Of a stretch of 5,703 bases of DNA, positions 1 to 4,141 are shown piece after piece. A program made the position numbers and the translations under genes. A model generated the notes under the pieces. It saw only the letters and a program-made list of their open reading frames with translations, did not search any database and was not told the DNA's origin. Each line of letters begins with the position of its first letter. Position 1 is the stretch's first letter. Origin of the DNA: an uncultured Porphyromonadaceae bacterium (GTDB taxonomy: Bacteria > Bacteroidota > Bacteroidia > Bacteroidales > Muribaculaceae); contig URZG01000154.1 in the NCBI GenBank assembly GCA_900552325.1, positions 1-5,703 of the forward strand. The letters are read 5' to 3'.

Positions 1-164
1 GCGCAGCAGTAAAGATAGGTGAACTGGTCGGAGACGCTGGTGAAATCCATTTTCGACACGTCCTTGCCGGTGGTCTCCTCGAAAAGGAGCATGGCGCCCA
101 TCGTGGGATAACACGACACTTCGCGTCCGGCGACGTTTACCGTGATTCGTGCGAAAGCGCCCAT
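1..164 (-). CDS. Phage tail-assembly-chaperone-like protein, N-terminal part (runs off left edge)
   Basis: Fifty-four codons are visible, beginning MGAFARITVNVAGREV and continuing through a segment with TMGAMLLFEETTGKDV and then SDQFTYLYCC. A short beta-strand-like opening, then 'ML.FEETTGKDV', then a hydrophobic/aromatic helix with YLYCC resembles small tail-assembly-chaperone-type proteins in Bacteroides prophages and siphovirus tail operons. That is recall of a pattern, not a search result. The ATG at 164 is chosen because it overlaps the TGA of an upstream in-line frame (TGATG, 166-162), a coupling common in phage operons, and because the peptide becomes family-like right after it. An in-frame ATG at 206 would add MAYLSRQGDGSGRV, whose codon use looks poor. 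An AAGGAG lies about 15 bases upstream of the chosen start, too far for a classical ribosome site. The C-terminus is missing. It could instead be an unrelated small conserved protein. Confidence 0.42.
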   Translation of the reverse strand, partial: MGAFARITVNVAGREVSCYPTMGAMLLFEETTGKDVSKMDFTSVSDQFTYLYCC

Positions 165-250
165 CACTCGCCCGCTGCCGTCTCCTTGCCGGGATAGATA
201 CGCCATTTTAAATCTACGCCAGAGGCGGCTTTCAGGGGCAAAGGTTTAAT
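164..250 (-). other. Possible 3' end or remnant of an upstream leftward reading frame
   Basis: On the minus strand an open frame follows a TAA at 253-251 and ends at TGA 166-164, overlapping the ATG of the phage-like gene by one base. Its last residues read WRIYPGKETAAGE, and the codons there are G/C-ending like those of real genes in the window. The frame has no ATG; the only usual alternative start is a TTG at 241-239. Either it is a very small gene or, more likely, the surviving tail of a larger gene whose 5' part was lost. The AT-rich codons near 206-217 fit a junction close to that point. Coding status is uncertain. Confidence 0.2.
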
Positions 251-405
251 TTAGCGGCAATATTTTACACATATTTATATTTCGATGCGGGAATAGGTTA
301 AATACATGTTAAACCAACAGGAAATATTAAACGCAGAAGTGTTATTATAGTCAAAAAGACAAATTAAACGAAACAACAACCGAAAAGAAATAAACAATAT
401 CAATT
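207..405. other. AT-rich intergenic region between divergent genes
   Basis: About 200 bases separate the leftward phage-like frames from the rightward LTxxQ gene. The region is much richer in A+T than its flanks. Its last 50 bases before the ATG at 406 are A-rich and G-poor, as is usual for Bacteroidetes 5' leaders that lack a strong Shine-Dalgarno. Leftward, AACCTTTG (246-239, minus strand) is one mismatch from the TAnnTTTG -7 consensus, with TGTG about 21 bases upstream; this is a weak candidate. Rightward, no TAnnTTTG is present; TATTAT around 343-348 is the nearest -10-like string, so the promoter of the LTxxQ gene is not identified. No tRNA or direct repeat is seen here. Confidence 0.5.
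296..315. repeat. Imperfect dyad, possible operator
   Basis: GGTTAAATACATGTTAAACC is an imperfect inverted repeat with GGTT(A)A and T(A)AACC arms and an ACATGT palindrome slightly off centre. It lies about 90 bases upstream of the LTxxQ gene start and 55 bases beyond the leftward frames, a reasonable place for a regulator site. A further GGTTTAAT copy of one arm occurs at 243-250. In AT-rich DNA such a match can occur by chance. Confidence 0.2.
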
Positions 406-963
406 ATGAAAAAGAAATTTTTAAGCTTAGCTCTTGTTGCCATGTCGTTCGTAACTTTCTCCAGCATGGCCCAGAACACTGCCGATGCCACTGGCGCAGC
501 CAGGAATAAGAAAGAGAATGTCTGCACCAACCCCGCCGACTGTAAACAAAAACGCGCCTGCGTCAATCCTTTCGAAGACCTCAATCTTACGGAGGCCCAG
601 CAGACAAAGCTACAGGAACTCTCCGCAAGGCAGAAAGCAGCACGCGAGGAATCGGCTAAGGCCCGTAAGGATAACAAACAGCGTATTGACTCCACCCGTA
701 TGGCTGACCGTCGTGCTTACCGTAAATCTTATCTCCAGGAGGTAAAGGAAATAACCGGTCCTGACCAGTATGTGGTTTTCCTCGAGAATTTCTATGTTAA
801 CGGTGGTAACAACACCCGGAAAGCTTCGTTCTCCAAAATGAAATCGGATAAGGCACGTGCCTCCAAAGGGGACCGCAACGACCGCAAAGGTAACCGTCAT
901 GGCGACCGCCATGCCTCCGCTCGCGGAACCAAAACCGCCAACGCAGCTCAGGCGAACTCCTGA
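406..963 (+). CDS. Secreted LTxxQ-motif (Spy/CpxP-like, DUF4890-type) protein
   Basis: This 185-residue protein starts with a clear Sec signal peptide: MKKK, a hydrophobic core to about residue 18, and SMA at 20-22 with predicted cleavage before Gln23. A periplasmic location is expected. Residues 57-70 (EDLNLTEAQQTKLQ) carry the LTxxQ signature of Spy/CpxP-like helical proteins. A long charged helix follows (about 63-118), then a less charged patch DQYVVFLENFYVN (120-132). Bacteroidales encode many such proteins, often annotated DUF4890; Spy and CpxP act as periplasmic chaperones or stress sensors, but the role here is inferred. Two features are odd. Cysteines 40, 46 and 52 are evenly spaced (C-x5-C-x5-C) ahead of the motif. 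The tail (about 139-185) is basic low-complexity sequence rich in Lys, Arg, Asp, Gly and His. The gene appears monocistronic, with a terminator right after it. Confidence 0.75.
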   Translation: MKKKFLSLALVAMSFVTFSSMAQNTADATGAARNKKENVCTNPADCKQKRACVNPFEDLNLTEAQQTKLQELSARQKAAREESAKARKDNKQRIDSTRMADRRAYRKSYLQEVKEITGPDQYVVFLENFYVNGGNNTRKASFSKMKSDKARASKGDRNDRKGNRHGDRHASARGTKTANAAQANS

Positions 964-999
964 CAAGGTATCTGATCCATAACCTCACAGAAATCACCA

Positions 1000-1050
1000 C
1001 CGACGCCCGTTCCGTCCCTGATAATGGGATGACGGGTGTCGGCTTTTTTT
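1000..1050 (+). terminator. Rho-independent terminator after the LTxxQ gene
   Basis: CCGACGCCCGT (1000-1010) pairs with ACGGGTGTCGG (1032-1042), with one G-T wobble. Weaker pairing of TCCC with GGGA continues toward the loop near 1019-1024. The stem is followed at once by C and seven T residues (1044-1050). It lies 36 bases past the stop codon at 961-963, so it separates this gene from the downstream operon. Confidence 0.88.
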
Positions 1051-1106
1051 ACAATATTATCGGCATCTTTTTTGTGCCTTTAAGATGGTATTACAATGAG
1101 AAAGCG

Positions 1107-1114
1107 TATCTTTG
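1107..1114 (+). promoter_or_regulatory. Bacteroidetes -7 promoter element TATCTTTG
   Basis: TATCTTTG matches the TAnnTTTG consensus of the Bacteroidetes primary sigma factor exactly. No good TTTG -33 element is seen at the usual 19-21 base spacing; the TTTG at 1071-1074 is too far upstream. Transcription would begin around 1120-1124, only about 10 bases before the ATG at 1133. This argues against the TTG at 1112 as a start codon, because it lies inside the promoter element. Confidence 0.65.
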
Positions 1115-1132
1115 CAATATAAAAACACCGGC

Positions 1133-1594
1133 ATGAAACATTCAAATATCACCCCCGAAAATATCACAAATCTTTCACGCGACAGTATTTTTGTTTTCGG
1201 GAGCAGTCTGCGCGGCGACCATAAAGGGGGCGCCGCACGTATAGCGACAGAGCGGTTCGGGGCCATCCCCGGTATTGGCGCCGGACTGCAGGGGCAATCG
1301 TATGCGATTCCTTCAACAGAAGGCCTTGACACACTTCGGCTTTACATAGATCAGTTTATTGCCGTTTCCCTGATAATGGATTATTGTAAATTCTATGTTA
1401 CCCGCATCGGATGCGGCAACGCAGGTTATACAGATGAACAGGTTGCGCCACTTTTCATAAAGGCCTTCGGCCGAAAAAACATATACCTTCCGGAATCGTT
1501 TGTCAGGATTATCAAGGAAGTAAAAGCAAAAAACTACGATGAGGAAATGTCCGGGATGGTATTCGGGTTCAAGAACAACGGCACCTCTCTCTGA
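1133..1594 (+). CDS. A1S_2505-type 'phage non-structural' family protein, macro-domain-like core
   Basis: The 153-residue product shows three conserved blocks that I recognise from the family NCBI names 'A1S_2505 family phage non-structural protein', found in phages and in bacterial chromosomes: IFVFGSSLRGDHKGGAA (19-35), GIGAGLQGQSYAIPS (47-61), and FYVTRIGCGNAGYTDEQV with the following APLF (87-108). The glycine-rich loops after a hydrophobic strand and the T-x-IGCG-x-AGY block recall macro domains that bind ADP-ribose or related nucleotides, but activity and ligand are not established to my knowledge. There is no signal peptide, so it is cytosolic. The ATG at 1133 is preferred over the TTG at 1112, which lies inside the promoter. 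The gene heads a co-directional set with a 45-base gap to the ZIP transporter and no terminator between. The last residues are poorly conserved filler. Family assignment is firm; function is unknown. Confidence 0.8.
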   Translation: MKHSNITPENITNLSRDSIFVFGSSLRGDHKGGAARIATERFGAIPGIGAGLQGQSYAIPSTEGLDTLRLYIDQFIAVSLIMDYCKFYVTRIGCGNAGYTDEQVAPLFIKAFGRKNIYLPESFVRIIKEVKAKNYDEEMSGMVFGFKNNGTSL

Positions 1595-1639
1595 GAGTCA
1601 GAAAGAATCCGGTAAAGTCACGTAAAACTGCTGTGATTT

Positions 1640-2395
1640 ATGATACGCGAATTACTGTTATGCTCGGCCGGTCTGGCACTTTCTTCCCTTCTCGGCTCAG
1701 GTCTGGGACTGCTCATACGTCGTATTTCCCATAGCTGGAATGACGTATTTCTCGGCTTCTGCGCCGGAATGATGCTTACGGCCTCGATCGTATGCCTTAT
1801 ACTTCCGGCGGTGGATATGTGTCCGGTCAGCGGCTGGTGGCAGATTATCGCCGGTGTCGCCGCCGGCGTGGCCCTGATCGGAGTCCTTGACCGTGTGACA
1901 CCCCACCTTCATCATCTTTCAGGAATAAGAGAGAAGGAAAACCATGCAAACAACGCCTCGTTCAACCGCACCCTCCTTTTTGTAATGGCCATAGCGCTCC
2001 ATAAACTTCCGGAGGGTCTTGCCACCGGTGTCTCTTTCAACGGCGACCAGGGAAATGCCTTCGCCATCACACTGACCATCGCACTTCAGAATATTCCGGA
2101 GGGGATGGTGGTGGTGACCCCGCTGCTGATGGCCGGTGTACGTTTTGCCAGTACCACACTTATTGCCGTAGCCGTTGCACTTCTCGAGGTTGTCGGTGTA
2201 TTCGCCGGTTATTTTATCGGCGATATCTCTTCCGCACTGCTCCCTTTCATGCTCTCGATTGCCGGAGGCGCCATGCTGTATGTGATCAGCGACGAAATGA
2301 TCCCCGAAACTCACTCGCACGGCTTTCAGAAACCGGCCACCTACGCACTTGTCGGCGGGGTACTGGCCATGCTTTTCATAGAGGCTACCGTATAA
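1640..2395 (+). CDS. ZIP-family divalent metal transporter (GufA-like)
   Basis: This 251-residue inner-membrane protein has about eight hydrophobic segments (near 4-27, 33-56, 65-84, 111-133, 138-165, 171-193, 197-217 and 233-249). Both ZIP signatures are intact: HKLPEG at 121-126 in segment 4 and QNIPEG at 150-155 in segment 5, whose His, Glu and Asn/Gln residues form the binuclear metal site in this family. The HKLPEG/QNIPEG pair resembles GufA-like ZIPs more than E. coli ZupT, where segment 5 begins HNIPEG, so zupT is not applied. The loop between segments 3 and 4 is His-containing (His89, 91, 92, 102), as in many ZIPs, and segment 7 ends in DEMIPETHSHG. ZIPs import Zn2+, Fe2+ or Mn2+ into the cytoplasm; substrate cannot be told from sequence. 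It sits mid-operon, 11 bases ahead of the alkyltransferase gene. No metal-regulator site was recognised. Confidence 0.92.
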   Translation: MIRELLLCSAGLALSSLLGSGLGLLIRRISHSWNDVFLGFCAGMMLTASIVCLILPAVDMCPVSGWWQIIAGVAAGVALIGVLDRVTPHLHHLSGIREKENHANNASFNRTLLFVMAIALHKLPEGLATGVSFNGDQGNAFAITLTIALQNIPEGMVVVTPLLMAGVRFASTTLIAVAVALLEVVGVFAGYFIGDISSALLPFMLSIAGGAMLYVISDEMIPETHSHGFQKPATYALVGGVLAMLFIEATV

Positions 2396-2406
2396 ACACA
2401 TAATTC

Positions 2407-2901
2407 ATGAATTACTTCACACATGTCGACTCTCCGATCGGAAAACTCACCCTTTCAGGTACAGAGGACGCACTTACTGGGTTATGGATCGAGGGGCAGA
2501 AGTATTATGCCTACACGATGCCTCCGGACGCTGTTCAAAAAGACGATTTGCCTGTCTTTCAGGAAACAGAACGATGGCTGCGTGATTATTTCCGTAAGAA
2601 AACTCCGGGGAGCTTTCCGGCACTTCGTCCTTCCGGTACATCATTCAGAACATCCGTATGGAATGAGCTTCTGAAAATTCCGCAGGGAGAGACTGTCACC
2701 TACGGAGAACTCGCCGCAAGAGTGAGCCACGCAATCGGACGCCCGACATCGGCACGCGCTACCGCCGGCGCAGTCGCCCATAATCCGATTTCAATACTCA
2801 TACCATGCCATCGGGTAGTGGCAGCCGACGGCATGGGCGGATACGCGGGAGGAATAGAATGCAAAATGTTCCTTCTCGGCCTTGAAAAAAGAGGGAACTG
2901 A
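2407..2901 (+). CDS. ogt: Methylated-DNA--[protein]-cysteine S-methyltransferase (O6-alkylguanine repair)
   Basis: A suicide DNA-repair protein that moves the alkyl group from O6-methylguanine (or O4-methylthymine) to its own cysteine. The active-site motif PCHRV is at 133-137, with acceptor Cys134 and His135. Matching human MGMT from memory, Asn126 is the hinge Asn (AHNP), Arg117 the base-flipping arginine finger, Tyr99 the conserved Tyr of TVTYGELA, and Glu160 completes the Cys-His-Glu relay. GGYAGG (144-149) forms the usual active-site loop. Residues 1 to about 75 are the variable N-terminal domain (SPIGKLTLSG). At 164 residues it is a typical stand-alone Ogt with no Ada-like regulatory domain. 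The 11-base gap to the ZIP gene implies co-transcription, so no adaptive-response control is evident. The gene ends in tandem TGA TAA stops just before a shared terminator. Confidence 0.95.
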   Translation: MNYFTHVDSPIGKLTLSGTEDALTGLWIEGQKYYAYTMPPDAVQKDDLPVFQETERWLRDYFRKKTPGSFPALRPSGTSFRTSVWNELLKIPQGETVTYGELAARVSHAIGRPTSARATAGAVAHNPISILIPCHRVVAADGMGGYAGGIECKMFLLGLEKRGN

Positions 2902-2905
2902 TAAA

Positions 2906-2963
2906 ATAAAGCAGAAAAGAGGCGCCGCATCATTCAGCGATGCGGCGCCTCTTTCTGCTTTAT
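2906..2963. terminator. Bidirectional intrinsic terminator between convergent ogt and mdh
   Basis: Left arm 2906-2931 and right arm 2939-2963 pair over 25 base pairs with a single extra A in the left arm, around a 7-base loop (ATTCAGC, 2932-2938). The GC-rich inner stem (GAGGCGCCGCATC) is flanked on each side by AAAGCAGAAA / TTTCTGCTTT, so RNA made from either strand has a strong hairpin followed by a U-rich tract. It begins four bases after the ogt stop and ends 15 bases from the mdh stop. Confidence 0.93.
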
Positions 2964-2978
2964 AGAGATAACTAGTTA

Positions 2979-3992
2979 TCAGTTAGTGTGCTCGCTCAAA
3001 TAGGGATTATATTCGTTCCATTTGTCGATGGGGGGCATCACTCCGAGAGCGATAACCTCGTCGCGCAGGGCGCACAGGTGTTTGTAGCTCTTTTCAAGTT
3101 CGGCCTCCTCCTCGGGAGTACCATTGATCGGTTTTACTTTCACACCGTCGGCGGAAACTGTCGTCTCCATAGCCATGACGATATGTGAGAACCGGTCATT
3201 ATTAACGTATGTGCCAACCGGCCAGCGGAATTCAGGACCGCCCATAGTTGCGGCCACCATCTCGATGGAGAGATAGGCCGGCGACTGGAAAGAACTGCGA
3301 CCGCGAAGATCGATGATGGCCTTTCCTCCCTGCACGACGCGCACGCGCATTTCCTCCCAGTCTTTCTGAGGAAGGGTCTTGGTGCCGATAATGCGTGTGA
3401 GAGGTTCGCCTTTCACTTTTGCAGTGGAAGCGAATACGGCCATCTGCTCGCCATGACCACCGTATGTGCGGCAACCGGTCACTTCATCCGGAGCGATAGC
3501 GAAATATTTTGCCAGCTCGTTACGCAGACGTGTGCTGTCGAGGGCGGCAAGTGTGGAAACCTGGCTCGGACGCAGGCCCGAGTAAAGGAGAGTGATAAGG
3601 CCTGTTATATCGGCAGGATTGAAAATCACCACCACGTGTTTCACATCCGGGCAGTAGCGGCGTACGTCTTTGCCGAACTGCTCGGCGATGGCGGCATTAC
3701 CTTTGAGCAGGTCCTCACGTGTCATGCCCGCTTTGCGAGCGGCACCCCCGGAATTGACAATATATTTGGCTCCGGTGAGAGCTTCGGCGATATCTGAAGT
3801 ATAGGTCAGCGCAAGCCCTTCAAAACCGCACTGAAGAAGTTCCTCCGCAACGCCTTTCAGACCGGGCGCATAAGGATCATAAAGGCAAATATTGGGTGTG
3901 AGTCCCATCATGATGGCTGTCTGCGCCATGTTGCTGCCGATCATACCGGCGGCGCCGACAATCACCAGCTTCTCGTCTGTAAGATATTTCAT
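2979..3992 (-). CDS. mdh: Malate dehydrogenase (NAD-type, LDH/MDH family)
   Basis: Interconverts malate and oxaloacetate with NAD(H) in the cytoplasm, serving the branched or reductive TCA route of fermenting Bacteroidales. The 337-residue protein has the Rossmann loop GAAGMIGS (13-20) and Asp39 at the end of the second strand (ICLYD), which favours NAD. The substrate loop GGAARKAGMTREDLL carries Arg86 at the position where lactate dehydrogenases have Gln, plus Arg92. LDSTR (151-155) provides the proton-relay Asp152 and the carboxylate-binding Arg155. The catalytic His is His180 in GGHGEQM. These assignments use the general MDH/LDH pattern. The ATG at 3992 is the natural start, as the Rossmann strand begins at residue 8. 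It ends TGA TAA, converges on ogt across a shared terminator and diverges from ftcD. No exact TAnnTTTG element was found upstream on its strand; ATATTTTG near 4065 is only a partial match. Confidence 0.96.
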   Translation of the reverse strand: MKYLTDEKLVIVGAAGMIGSNMAQTAIMMGLTPNICLYDPYAPGLKGVAEELLQCGFEGLALTYTSDIAEALTGAKYIVNSGGAARKAGMTREDLLKGNAAIAEQFGKDVRRYCPDVKHVVVIFNPADITGLITLLYSGLRPSQVSTLAALDSTRLRNELAKYFAIAPDEVTGCRTYGGHGEQMAVFASTAKVKGEPLTRIIGTKTLPQKDWEEMRVRVVQGGKAIIDLRGRSSFQSPAYLSIEMVAATMGGPEFRWPVGTYVNNDRFSHIVMAMETTVSADGVKVKPINGTPEEEAELEKSYKHLCALRDEVIALGVMPPIDKWNEYNPYLSEHTN

Positions 3993-4105
3993 TTCAAATA
4001 AGTTTTTAGTGATTTATCTATACCTATAACGCAGGAGGGTGTGATATGTTTTTTGAAACCTGCAAAATATTTCATCCGTTATGCAGAAAGTCCCGAAAAA
4101 ATAAC

Positions 4106-4113
4106 TAAATTTG
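4106..4113 (+). promoter_or_regulatory. Bacteroidetes -7 promoter element TAAATTTG for ftcD
   Basis: TAAATTTG fits the TAnnTTTG consensus exactly and lies 28 bases before the ftcD ATG, giving a leader of about 20 bases. A convincing -33 TTTG is not visible; TTATG at 4079-4083 is the closest string at about the right distance. No histidine-related operator was recognised in the 149-base gap shared with mdh. Confidence 0.6.
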
Positions 4114-4141
4114 CCTCCACGTTAACCGAACTCCAAAAGCC

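Noticed and set aside
165..206. Extension of the leftward phage-like gene to the ATG at 206
   Set aside because: The added codons look non-coding, while the alternative frame over the same bases has gene-like codons and ends exactly at the downstream ATG.
610..966. Minus-strand open frame of 118 codons opposite the LTxxQ gene
   Set aside because: It is antisense to a gene with a clear signal peptide and motif, and its product has no recognisable features.
1112..1132. TTG-initiated extension of the A1S_2505-type gene
   Set aside because: The TTG lies inside a perfect TAnnTTTG promoter element, and the added residues (LQYKNTG) are outside the recognisable family core.
1919..2401. Minus-strand open frame of 160 codons opposite the ZIP gene
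   Set aside because: It mirrors the well-supported ZIP coding sequence; its His/Gly-rich product is what antisense of such codons gives.
2968..2979. Perfect palindrome ATAACTAGTTAT at the end of mdh
   Set aside because: It arises around the tandem TGA TAA stops, is short and AT-rich, and has no partner site; probably chance.
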